NCBI RefSeq assembly: GCF_036237275.1
Contig: NZ_CP108352.1
Span: 3,782,001 to 3,846,000 of the forward strand
Direction: 5' to 3'
Length of the DNA stretch: 64,000 bases
Origin: Streptomyces sp. NBC_01353
GTDB taxonomy: Bacteria; Actinomycetota; Actinomycetes; Streptomycetales; Streptomycetaceae
The notes under the pieces: generated by a model
Told to the model about the DNA's origin: nothing
The model's database searches: none
The model's input: the letters and a program-made list of their open reading frames with translations, nothing else
Made by a program: the position numbers and the translations under genes
Part shown: positions 34,106 through 42,222 of the stretch, one piece after another
Layout: each line of letters starts with the position of its first letter
Position numbering within the stretch: position 1 is the stretch's first letter

Positions 34106-34687
34106 ATGGCGAAGGACACACCACCGCGCTGGGACCGCAGGATGCAGCAGCGGCTGGCGCGCGGTGAGGCCGCCGCGCTCGGCGAGCTCTACGACCGGTT
34201 CGCCTCCCTCGTCCACAGCCTGGCCCACCGGGTGCTCGACGACGACAGCGCCGCCGACCAGGTCACCCGCGAGGTGTTCGGCTACATCTGGGAGAACCCC
34301 GACGCCTACGACCCCAAGCAGGGCAACATGCGCTCGTGGGTCGCCAAGCTGACCCAGCGGCAGGCCGTGCACCGACTGCGGCAGACGGAGGCGACGGCGT
34401 ACGAGGAGACCGGAGAGGGGTCGACGGAGGAGCTGGAGCAGAAGGTGCGCCGGGCCTCGGTCGCCGCCCGCGCCGACTACATCGTCACGTCGATGCCGGC
34501 GCCGCTGCGCGCCGCGCTGGAATTGGCGTACTTCCAGCGGCGGGACTACCGCCAGACCGCCGCCGACCTCGGTGTGACGGAGGACGAGGCGCGGCGCCGG
34601 CTGCGACTCGGACTGCAGCTGCTGTCGACCGCGAACACCCGCCCGCTGGAGGGGACCTCACCGCCCGGCTACGGACGCTCGCTGTGA
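34106..34687 (+). CDS. ECF-like RNA polymerase sigma factor
   Basis: A 193-residue sigma factor of two regions. Region 2 is LGELYDRFASLVHSLAHRVLDDDSAADQVTREVFGYIW with the -10-reading helix, and region 4 is PAPLRAALELAYFQRRDYRQTAADLGVTEDEARRRLRLGL. ATG 34106 follows CCGGAGGG at 7 bases. Its stop overlaps the start of the anti-sigma gene (GTGA), the usual arrangement for tightly coupled sigma/anti-sigma pairs. A STAS protein is encoded divergently. Confidence 0.92.
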   Translation: MAKDTPPRWDRRMQQRLARGEAAALGELYDRFASLVHSLAHRVLDDDSAADQVTREVFGYIWENPDAYDPKQGNMRSWVAKLTQRQAVHRLRQTEATAYEETGEGSTEELEQKVRRASVAARADYIVTSMPAPLRAALELAYFQRRDYRQTAADLGVTEDEARRRLRLGLQLLSTANTRPLEGTSPPGYGRSL

Positions 34688-35997
34688 CCGGGGCGAACGG
34701 CGACCCGGACGAGGCCGCGCGCGCTCCGTGGATACCGGGACCGCGGTCGGCCGCGGACGACCACGCGGATCTGACGGGACGGGCTGTGGTGAACGCGCCC
34801 GAGCCGGCGGAGGAACCCGCTCCCCCGGCCCCGCCGCCTCCACCACCTCCGCCTCCGCCGCCCCCGCCGGTCGTGCCCCCGGCACCTCCGCCGGTCGTGC
34901 CGCCGCACAGTGTGCTCAAGTCCCTCCTCGGGGCGTGGGCGCTGTCCGCGTGCTCGGCCGAGGAGACCCAGGCCGTCGAGGACCATCTCACCGTGTGCGC
35001 GCCCTGCGCCGACGAGGCGCTGCGGCTACGGGACGCGGTCGGGCTGCTGCACTCCGAGCGGGACCTGGACCTCGATCCGCTGCTGCGTTCCCGGGTCCTG
35101 GAGAACTGCCTGGGCCGGCGCCCCGCCCGTATCCCGGTGCCCGCCTGGGCGACGTCGTACGACGCGGAGACGGCCCGGCTCGACGCGCTGCTGCGGGACA
35201 TCGGCGAGTCGGAGTGGCACGCGCCGGTGCGGCTGAAGTGGTTCGAGGGCGAGCGCCCGGTGAGCCGCAAGACGACGGTGGCCGGGGTCATCGGGCATCT
35301 GCTGACGGTGGACGGCCTGGTGTCGACGGCGCTCGGTCTGGACGACCCGCTGGGGCCTTCGGCCACGGAGGTGTCGCCGACGGAGCGGACGGAGACGTAC
35401 TGGCAGGGCTCGTACCATCCGCCGACGCGCGGGGTGCGCGAGCCGTGGCGGGAGCAGAGCCACACGCTGATCCGCACGGTGTCGTTCGCCGGGCGGGGTG
35501 TCGCGGACCTGACGGTGACGTACGGCGACTTCGCGCTGCCGATGCGGGACTCGCTCCTTGAGCGGGCGTTCGAGTGCTGGGTGCACGCGGACGACATCGC
35601 GAACGCGGTGGCGTATCCGTACGAGCCGCCGAGCGGGGCGCATCTGCACGGCATGATCGACCTGGCGGCCCGGCTGCTTCCGGCGGCGCTGGCCGACCGG
35701 CGCCGCGCCGGCCTGGCGTCCCCGCCGCGCCACCTGGTGACGGCGGGCGCGCCCGGCCGCTCGCTGCATCTGGAGGTCGAGGGCTCGGGCGGCGGCCACT
35801 GGTACATCGCGCTGGACTCCCCGGCGGCCCTCGGCTCCCCGGACCACGCGGTGGCGCAGGTGGCGATGGACGGGGTCGAGTTCTGCCAGCTGGTGGCGGG
35901 TCATGTCCCACCGGAGGAAGCGGCGGCGGGGCAGGACGGCGACCGCGAGGCGATCCGCGACGTCCTCTTCGCAGCGGCGTCCTTGAGCCGCCTGTAG
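34684..35997 (+). CDS. Zinc-finger anti-sigma factor fused to a mycothiol-isomerase-like domain
   Basis: A 437-residue protein. After a ~70-residue Pro-rich N-terminus with an unbroken poly-proline run (about 48-61) comes an anti-sigma zinc-finger segment, SACSAEETQAVEDHLTVCAPC (about 87-107), with the HX3CX2C motif. From about residue 150 it is a DinB-fold maleylpyruvate-isomerase-type domain (GVIGHLLTVDGLVSTALGL; FECWVHADDIANAVAYPYEPP), followed by a sterol-carrier-like C-terminal region. No membrane segment is seen, so it should act in the cytoplasm. Metal and thiol features suggest redox or mycothiol sensing; this is inference. GTG start overlaps the sigma stop. Confidence 0.9.
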   Translation: MTGANGDPDEAARAPWIPGPRSAADDHADLTGRAVVNAPEPAEEPAPPAPPPPPPPPPPPPPVVPPAPPPVVPPHSVLKSLLGAWALSACSAEETQAVEDHLTVCAPCADEALRLRDAVGLLHSERDLDLDPLLRSRVLENCLGRRPARIPVPAWATSYDAETARLDALLRDIGESEWHAPVRLKWFEGERPVSRKTTVAGVIGHLLTVDGLVSTALGLDDPLGPSATEVSPTERTETYWQGSYHPPTRGVREPWREQSHTLIRTVSFAGRGVADLTVTYGDFALPMRDSLLERAFECWVHADDIANAVAYPYEPPSGAHLHGMIDLAARLLPAALADRRRAGLASPPRHLVTAGAPGRSLHLEVEGSGGGHWYIALDSPAALGSPDHAVAQVAMDGVEFCQLVAGHVPPEEAAAGQDGDREAIRDVLFAAASLSRL

Positions 35998-36075
35998 CTG
36001 TGGGCCCTGCGGCGCCCGCCCCACCCGGCTGTGGGCAGGCGCCCCACAGGGCGGTGCCTCCCCCCGCTCGCCCCA

Positions 36076-36259
36076 CCCCGTTGTGGGCAACTGTTCCGCT
36101 GGGCTGGGGGTCCCCCCGGACGGAGTCTGGGGGAGGGTGGGCACAACCCACGACGGCGCCGCACCCGTGGGCACCGCAGGCACGGGGAGCCTGGGCCCGG
36201 CAAGGGCACCGTCCCGTGTGCCCACCCGTCCCGCCCAGCGGGACGATTGCCCACACGGG
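36076..36259. repeat. Long palindromic interspersed element, copy 2
   Basis: It starts GTTGTGGGCAACTGTTCCGC and ends with the complement, AGCGGGACGATTGCCCACAC. The same nested GGTCCCCCCGG...TCTGGGGGA insert (about 36108-36133) occupies the same place in the 5' arm as in copy 1, while the centre is shorter by ~50 bp. The element fills most of the 305-bp gap between the anti-sigma and purU genes; no gene is present. Confidence 0.85.
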
Positions 36260-36302
36260 GGGCGGCGGACGAGGGGTGCGTGGGCGCCGCCCCGCGGAAG
36301 GG

Positions 36303-37154
36303 CTACGTGAAGACCACCGTGCGGCGGCCGTTCAGGAGGATGCGGCGTTCCGCGTGCCACTTCACCGCTCGCGCCAACGCCTGGCATTCCACGTCGCGGC
36401 CGATCGCCACCAGCTGGTCCGGGGTGACCTCGTGGCCCACCCGTTCGACCTCCTGCTCGATGATCGGGCCCTCGTCAAGGTCCGCCGTCACGTAGTGGGC
36501 CGTCGCGCCGATCAGCTTCACGCCGCGCGCGTGCGCCTGGTGGTAGGGCTTGGCGCCCTTGAAGCTCGGCAGGAAGGAGTGGTGGATGTTGATGATCCGG
36601 CCCGACAGCTGCTTGCACAGGTCGTCGGAGAGCACCTGCATGTAGCGGGCGAGGACGACGAGCTCGACGTTCTCCTCGCGGACGAGCTCCAGAAGCTCCG
36701 CCTCCGCCTCCGACTTGGTGTCCTTCGTGACCGGAATGTGCCGGAACGGAAGGCCGTAGGAGCCCACCAGCTCCTTGAAGTCCGTGTGGTTGGAGACGAC
36801 CGCGACGATCTCGACCGGCAGCGCCCCGATCCGCGAGCGGAAGAGCAGATCGTTCAGGCAGTGGCCGAACTTCGACACCATCAGCACGACCCGCATACGC
36901 TCGTCGGCCCGGTTGATGTGCCAGTCCATCGCGAACGAGTCGCCCACGGCCGCGAAGCTCGCGCGGAGCTTCTCCACGGTCACCGGCGTCTCCGCCGAGA
37001 AGTGGACCCGCATGAAGAAGAGACCCGTGTCCCGGTCCTTGAACTGCTGGCTGTCCTCGATGTTGCATCCCGTGATGAAGAGATAGCTCGACACGGCGTG
37101 CACAATGCCCTGTTTGTCCGGGCAGGAAAGCGTGAGGACGTACTGGTCGGTCAT
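36303..37154 (-). CDS. purU: Formyltetrahydrofolate deformylase PurU
   Basis: A 283-residue cytosolic enzyme hydrolysing 10-formyl-THF to THF and formate, which balances one-carbon pools. An N-terminal ACT domain (QYVLTLSCPDKQGIVHAVSSYL, residues 3-24 onward) is followed by a formyltransferase domain with the catalytic set INIHHSFLPSFKG and GATAHYVTADLDEGPIIEQ (Asn-His-Asp). MTDQ at 37154 is the natural start; an ATG six codons earlier is unlikely. Confidence 0.95.
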   Translation of the reverse strand: MTDQYVLTLSCPDKQGIVHAVSSYLFITGCNIEDSQQFKDRDTGLFFMRVHFSAETPVTVEKLRASFAAVGDSFAMDWHINRADERMRVVLMVSKFGHCLNDLLFRSRIGALPVEIVAVVSNHTDFKELVGSYGLPFRHIPVTKDTKSEAEAELLELVREENVELVVLARYMQVLSDDLCKQLSGRIINIHHSFLPSFKGAKPYHQAHARGVKLIGATAHYVTADLDEGPIIEQEVERVGHEVTPDQLVAIGRDVECQALARAVKWHAERRILLNGRRTVVFT

Positions 37155-37200
37155 CCCCGTAGGGTGCCACACCCCGCCGGAACGGCAGGGCCGCCGTCCG

Positions 37201-37707
37201 TCAGGCGGACCGCGTCATGATACGGAGCACGTCCAGGGAGCGCGGGGGCGTGTCCGGGTCCTCGCCGTCCGCCGACGCCATCCGTACGTGTGCCTCGCGG
37301 GCGGCCCGCACGGCCTCCGGCCACCCGTGGTGCTCCATGTACGCGGAGAACGGCGCGTCGGGCCCCACCTGGTGCATGATCCGCAGCACCCGCAGCACGG
37401 CCACGTCCACCAGCGCGGCCTCACCGGAGTCGCGGAAGATCGTTCCGACGTACTTCTCGGCGGACCAGTTGTCCAGCCAGGTGTCCTCGACCAGACGGTA
37501 GACGGCGTCGGTGACGTCGCCGTACCCGTCGTGACCGGCCAGCCAGGTCGTCTCGTGGAACCCTGGATCGGAGAGCATGTGCAGCGCCGAGCGCACGTTG
37601 CTGCGCCAGCGCCACCACGGCATGTCGTTGAGCGGCATGCCGCCCATGGTGGGGGAGCGACGGCCGCGACGGGAAGAGTTCACCGAACCTGAGACTGGAC
37701 TGGACAC
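37201..37707 (-). CDS. SCO4402-family conserved hypothetical protein
   Basis: A 168-residue protein recognised by MPLNDMPWWRWRSNVRSALHMLSDPGFH and by SAEKYVGTIFRDSGEA, the signature of a small actinobacterial family without known function. No membrane segment or cofactor motif is visible. GTG 37707 gives the frame shown; ATG 37647 would remove 20 polar residues and better matches the conserved core, but has no clear ribosome-binding site. Confidence 0.75.
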   Translation of the reverse strand: MSSPVSGSVNSSRRGRRSPTMGGMPLNDMPWWRWRSNVRSALHMLSDPGFHETTWLAGHDGYGDVTDAVYRLVEDTWLDNWSAEKYVGTIFRDSGEAALVDVAVLRVLRIMHQVGPDAPFSAYMEHHGWPEAVRAAREAHVRMASADGEDPDTPPRSLDVLRIMTRSA

Positions 37708-37850
37708 CGTTCGATCGTACGTTCCCCTTCAAGATCGGCCGACCGGCCCCCTCCCCCACCGTCGCCGACCCCCGCAATTCACCTTCGCGTCACCCCGCGT
37801 TGAACCCCGCACACTTCTGCGTTACCCGTGAGACGGAATTGTGCGTGTCC

Positions 37851-39152
37851 ATGACCGGTAGGCGACTGACCTCACTCCTCGCATGTGTCACGACGGCGGC
37901 GGCCGGGGCGTCGCTGCTCACCGGCTGTGGCGTGCTCCCTGGGATCACGGGGGGATCCAGGGAGCCCGTCACGGTGATGACCTGGGCACCGGACGGCACC
38001 CGTGCCACCAACCAGCCCGGGATGCCCGCCATGGCCCAGGCGTACGCCCGCTGGGTCAACGCCAACGGCGGCATCGACGGCCACGAGCTGCGCATCCTCA
38101 CCTGCAACGAGCTGAACACCTCCGCCGGCGCGGCGACCTGCGCGCGCCGGGCCGTCCGCGAGAACGTCGTCGCCGTCGTCGGCTCCTACAGCCAGAACGG
38201 CCGGGCCTTCATGGCCCCGCTGGAGGCCGCGAGCATCCCGTACATCGGGGGCTACGGAATCTCCGAGGACGAGTTCACCAGCCCGCTCTCCTACCCGGTG
38301 AACGGCGGCCAGGCCTCCCTCATGGCGGGCCATGGGATGCAGCTGGCCGAGTCCTGCCGCAAGGTCTCCCTCGTACGACCCGACACCCTCGCCGGCGACA
38401 AGCTGCCTGATCTCCTCAACTCCGGTCTGAGCAAGGGCAGTCACAAGAACGCCACCGACATCCCGGCGCTCGAGGACGCCGCCGAGTACACCGAGCAGGC
38501 CGGCCGTGCCCGCGCCAAGGCCGGCAGCGAGGAGGGCTGTGTCGCGGCCGTCCTCGGCGAGCGCACCCAGACGTTCTTCGACTCCTTCCGGCGCCTGCCC
38601 GAGGACGAGGAGTCCGGCGGCGACAGGGGCGACGGGGACGGGGACCGCAGCAACAGCGAGGAGGAGGTGCGGATCTCCTCCGTCCTCGGCAGCGTCAGCC
38701 AGCCCGTCATCGACCGCACCGGCGGCGCGCACAGCCCCTTCGAAGGCGCGTACGTCACCGGCTGGTACCCGGAGGCCAACGACGCTCGCTGGGCGGCGAT
38801 GCGCAAGGTGATCAAGGAGCACGCGTTCGCCGACAACCGCGTCGACCCGGCCGACGCGGGCGTGCAGACGACCTGGATCGCGTACACCGTCCTGAAGAAG
38901 GTGATCGAGTCGCTCGACAAGGACACGATCACGGCGGGGGCCGTCGCGCACGCCCTCGACCGCGGTGTCCAGATCGACACCGGCGGCCTCACCCCCGAAC
39001 TGCGCTGGCGCTACGAGGACATGCTCGGCGCCCCTCGCTTCCCCCGGATCGTCAACCACGAGGTGACCTTCCAGGTGGTCCGCAAGGGGCAGCTCGTGGC
39101 GCAGAAGCCAGGTTTCGTCGACGTCGGCGCAACCGTGCTCAGCGCCCCCTGA
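37851..39152 (+). CDS. ABC-type substrate-binding lipoprotein (branched-chain amino-acid fold)
   Basis: A 433-residue lipoprotein. The signal peptide ends at the lipobox SLLTGC. The body is a Leu/Ile/Val-binding-type periplasmic fold: AQAYARWVNANGGIDGHELRILTCNE and VVAVVGSYSQNGRAFMAPLEAASIPYIGGYG are the diagnostic segments. An acidic low-complexity loop (GGDRGDGDGDRSNSEEE) is inserted mid-domain. No permease or ATPase genes are nearby, so it may serve a distant transporter or act as a sensor. ATG 37851 is preferred; GTG 37845 is two codons earlier. Confidence 0.85.
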   Translation: MTGRRLTSLLACVTTAAAGASLLTGCGVLPGITGGSREPVTVMTWAPDGTRATNQPGMPAMAQAYARWVNANGGIDGHELRILTCNELNTSAGAATCARRAVRENVVAVVGSYSQNGRAFMAPLEAASIPYIGGYGISEDEFTSPLSYPVNGGQASLMAGHGMQLAESCRKVSLVRPDTLAGDKLPDLLNSGLSKGSHKNATDIPALEDAAEYTEQAGRARAKAGSEEGCVAAVLGERTQTFFDSFRRLPEDEESGGDRGDGDGDRSNSEEEVRISSVLGSVSQPVIDRTGGAHSPFEGAYVTGWYPEANDARWAAMRKVIKEHAFADNRVDPADAGVQTTWIAYTVLKKVIESLDKDTITAGAVAHALDRGVQIDTGGLTPELRWRYEDMLGAPRFPRIVNHEVTFQVVRKGQLVAQKPGFVDVGATVLSAP

Positions 39153-39162
39153 CACTCCTCGC

Positions 39163-40377
39163 TCAGCGGACTTCGTCGAACAGCCGTCTCGCGGCCACCG
39201 TCGCCCCGTCGGTACGGATCAGGTCGGCCACGGCCTTCGCCCGCGCGCCGGCCTCGGGGGCGAGGGCCGTCGAGAGCGCGGCCGACAGGGACTCGACGGT
39301 CGGAGTCGGTCCGTCGTGCGCCACGCCGATGCCCAATTCGGCCACCCGGCCCGCCCAGTACGGCTGGTCCGCCCCCTGCGGTATCACCACCTGAGGCGCG
39401 CCGGCCCGGGCGGCCGTCGTCGTGGTGCCCGAGCTGCCGTGGTGCACGACCGCGGCCACCCGGGCGAACAGCGCCTGGTGGTTGGCCTCGCCGACGGCGA
39501 AGCAGTCGTCCTGCTCGTCGATCGGGACCAGGCCGGCATAGCCGTGGGAGACGATCGCGCGGCGGCCCTGTGCGCGGATCGCCTCGACGGCCACCCGGGC
39601 GACGTCCTCCGGGGCGCCGATGGGCATACTGCCGAAGCCCAGGTACACCGGCGGCGTGCCGGCGTCCAGGAACGACAACAGCGCATCGGGGAGCGGGCGT
39701 ACGTCCGGCCTGAACCAGGCACCGGTCTGTACGACGTCGAGGTCGGTCGGCGGCCACGGGCTCAGGGTCGGGTCCGTCGCCAGCCACGGCTGGTCGGAGA
39801 AGGCGTAGTCGCGGACGTTGTCCACCGGCGGCAGGCCGATCGCCGCCCGGTGGGAGTTGAGCATCTCGCCGAACATCTCGTTCGCGTTCCGGGCGTCCAC
39901 GTCCCACAGCTCCAGGTTGTCGCTCACCCCGGGCGGCAAGGGACGGCCCCGGCGCGCGGGTGGCGGCTGGTGCGGCGACGGCAGGATGATCGGCTGGTGG
40001 CTCGCGTGCACATAGCGGATGCCCAGCTCCTCGGCCACCGACCGCGCGCCGGCCGTGACCGGCAGCGGGCCGCACGCCACCAGCGCGTCGCATCCCTCGG
40101 CCGCCGAGGCGACCGGGCCGAACTGCGCGGCGATCAACTCGGCCGCACGCTGCGCCAGGCCCACCGCCGACCCCGGCACGACCGTGGTCACCATCGGGCG
40201 CACCGGCCGGCCGACAGGCACCAGCGGAATGTCGGCACCGGCGAGGAGCTCCGCGAACTCGTCGTCCGGCGGCGCGCACACCCGCACCTCGGCGCCGAGT
40301 TCCCGCAGTCGCACCGCGAGCCCCACCATCGGTTCGACGCTGCCACGCGCCCCGTACGTCGACACCAACACGCGCAT
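39163..40377 (-). CDS. Glycosyltransferase, GT1/vancomycin GtfB-like
   Basis: A 404-residue GT-B enzyme: MRVLVSTYGARGSVEPMVGLA starts the acceptor domain and VVHHGSSGTTTTAARAGAPQVVIPQGADQPYWAGRV is the nucleotide-sugar donor motif with HHG-SGTT and the closing Asp-Gln. Relatives glycosylate natural products (glycopeptides, macrolides, sterols) or detoxify macrolides. No biosynthetic cluster surrounds it; a resistance or lipid-glycosylation role is as likely. Convergent with the binding-protein gene. Confidence 0.9.
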   Translation of the reverse strand: MRVLVSTYGARGSVEPMVGLAVRLRELGAEVRVCAPPDDEFAELLAGADIPLVPVGRPVRPMVTTVVPGSAVGLAQRAAELIAAQFGPVASAAEGCDALVACGPLPVTAGARSVAEELGIRYVHASHQPIILPSPHQPPPARRGRPLPPGVSDNLELWDVDARNANEMFGEMLNSHRAAIGLPPVDNVRDYAFSDQPWLATDPTLSPWPPTDLDVVQTGAWFRPDVRPLPDALLSFLDAGTPPVYLGFGSMPIGAPEDVARVAVEAIRAQGRRAIVSHGYAGLVPIDEQDDCFAVGEANHQALFARVAAVVHHGSSGTTTTAARAGAPQVVIPQGADQPYWAGRVAELGIGVAHDGPTPTVESLSAALSTALAPEAGARAKAVADLIRTDGATVAARRLFDEVR

Positions 40378-40501
40378 GCGCCACTCCCCGTTCCGGCGTT
40401 CCCCTACCCAGCCCGGAGATTGTGCGCCACGGGCGGGGCCTTGCCGCAAGGCCCCCGGCGCGTTATATGTTGATCATGGAAGGGCGGCAACTCCCGTTCC
40501 T

Positions 40502-42043
40502 CTACAGCTGGGTGGGAGTCCGTTGCGGCAGCCCGTACTTCGTGGCGGTCGGATTCCACAGCGTGGCCGCCTGGCGCTTGGAGGTCGTCGCCTCACCGCT
40601 CTTGTTCGTCGCCGCCACCGTCTGGCTGGTGCTGCGGGCCTTGCCGCCCTTGCACGCCTTCTTGGGCTTCATCTGGTCGGCCCAGGCGGCGTAGTGGTCG
40701 TCGGCGGCGGCCGAGGCCTGCCACGCCTTGGTGAGGGCGGCGGTCAGGGCGGCGTTGTTCGGCACCTGGTCGACCGACAGCGCCTGCAGCCGGGTCACGA
40801 GATCCCGGCGCTGCTGGGCGGCGCCACGCAGGTCGGTGGCGGCCTGGTCCAGGTTCTTGCACTGCTTGATGGCCTCGACCGAACGGATCACCGCGTCACG
40901 GCTGTTGTTGCTGTCCGCGAGCAGCTTGTCGAGCGCCTTCGCCTGCGGCTCTGCGGGGTCGGCGGCCTTCTCCGTCGTGCCCGTGGACGGGGCTCCGGAG
41001 GAGGCGGCGACGTTCTGGCCGGGATCCTTCTCCTTCTTGTCGTCGTCGCCCCCGCTGAGCAGCGCGCCGGCGCCGAGGCCGACGATCGCGCAGCCGACGA
41101 CGACGGCGGCGATGAGGGCGACGGGTGACTTGCGGCGCGGCTCGGGCTCGTCGTCGTACGCGTCCTGGTACGCGTCCTGCTGATAGGCGCCCTGGAACGG
41201 GGACGGCTGGGCAGGCTGGTGGAACTGCTGCTGCGGGGTCGGCTGGGGGCTGTACTGCTGCTGCGCCCGCGGCTGGGTGTGCTGCGGCTGCTGCGGCAGG
41301 TGCTGCGTCGCGTCGCTGCGGAAGAGGTTGTCGAACTCGGCGGGCGGCTGCCGCTCACCGGGCAGCTGCGGCGGTACGGGAGCGATGTACTGGGTCGCGT
41401 CGGAGGCGCCGGCCGGCTGGGCGGGAGCGCCCGGCTGCTGGTGCAGCGGTCCGGTGCCGAGGAACTGCGTGTCCGGCCCGCCCTGCGCCGCGGCGACCGG
41501 CGGGATGTGCTGAGTCGCCTGCATGTCCCCGGCGCCCTGTGCGGGGCCGCCGTGTGCGGGAGCCGCCGGAGGGTATCCGTAGCCGCCCCGCTCGGGAGCC
41601 GCCGGAGGGTATCCGTAACCACTCTGCGGGGAGACCGGCGGCGGGAAGCCGTAGCCGCCCTCCGGCGGGCGGTGGGACGGCAGCGGGTGCGCGCCCGGTA
41701 TGCCCCCGTTCGCCCCGGGCATGGCGCCCGGCATCGGGCCGGGCAGCGGTCCCGGTCCGGCGGCCGGCGGCGCGCCCTGCGGCGGGACCGGCGCGATGTA
41801 CTGCGTCGCCTGCATGTCCGCGGCCCCGCCCGGCACGGCCTCCGGCGGCAGCGGCTGGGCCGGCGGCAGGGGCTGCCCCTGCGGCGCCCCACCGGGACCC
41901 CAGGCGCCGCCCCACGGCTGCCCGCCGGCCGGGCCTGCGGCCGGGCCGGTCTCCACGCCACCCTCGGCGGGCAGCACGACACCTTCGTGCGTGGGCCGTA
42001 CCGCCGGATACTGCGGCTCCGGACCCTGTCCGCTTTGCGTCAC
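40502..42043 (-). CDS. Pro/Gln/Gly-rich single-pass membrane protein with repeated ATQ motifs
   Basis: A 513-residue protein of unknown function. The N-terminal ~310 residues are low-complexity (Pro, Gln, Gly, Tyr) and predicted cytoplasmic. One membrane helix (SPVALIAAVVVGCAIVGLGAG, about 313-333) follows, and an external helical domain of ~170 residues with two cysteines (KQCKNLD, KKACKGG) ends the chain. Four spaced copies of (D/Q)ATQ(Y/H)(I/L) occur at about residues 78, 173, 213 and 244, each followed by a Pro-rich stretch. They look like short binding or phosphorylation sites. It has no sequence-based partner here; two Ser/Thr kinases are encoded elsewhere in the window. Confidence 0.8.
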   Translation of the reverse strand: MTQSGQGPEPQYPAVRPTHEGVVLPAEGGVETGPAAGPAGGQPWGGAWGPGGAPQGQPLPPAQPLPPEAVPGGAADMQATQYIAPVPPQGAPPAAGPGPLPGPMPGAMPGANGGIPGAHPLPSHRPPEGGYGFPPPVSPQSGYGYPPAAPERGGYGYPPAAPAHGGPAQGAGDMQATQHIPPVAAAQGGPDTQFLGTGPLHQQPGAPAQPAGASDATQYIAPVPPQLPGERQPPAEFDNLFRSDATQHLPQQPQHTQPRAQQQYSPQPTPQQQFHQPAQPSPFQGAYQQDAYQDAYDDEPEPRRKSPVALIAAVVVGCAIVGLGAGALLSGGDDDKKEKDPGQNVAASSGAPSTGTTEKAADPAEPQAKALDKLLADSNNSRDAVIRSVEAIKQCKNLDQAATDLRGAAQQRRDLVTRLQALSVDQVPNNAALTAALTKAWQASAAADDHYAAWADQMKPKKACKGGKARSTSQTVAATNKSGEATTSKRQAATLWNPTATKYGLPQRTPTQL

Positions 42044-42222
42044 CGGGACTCCTACTGATGGACCTACGGAATCGTCGGCTCACGCTACCGGGTGCGTCCA
42101 GGGCCGCGCACACACGTGTGAGTCCGGTAACAGACCCAGAACAGCCCCACACACAACTGCCGCACCACCGTGGCCGATCAGAGCCACGGAGCGACCGGAA
42201 CGGTGACCGTGGTCACACGACT

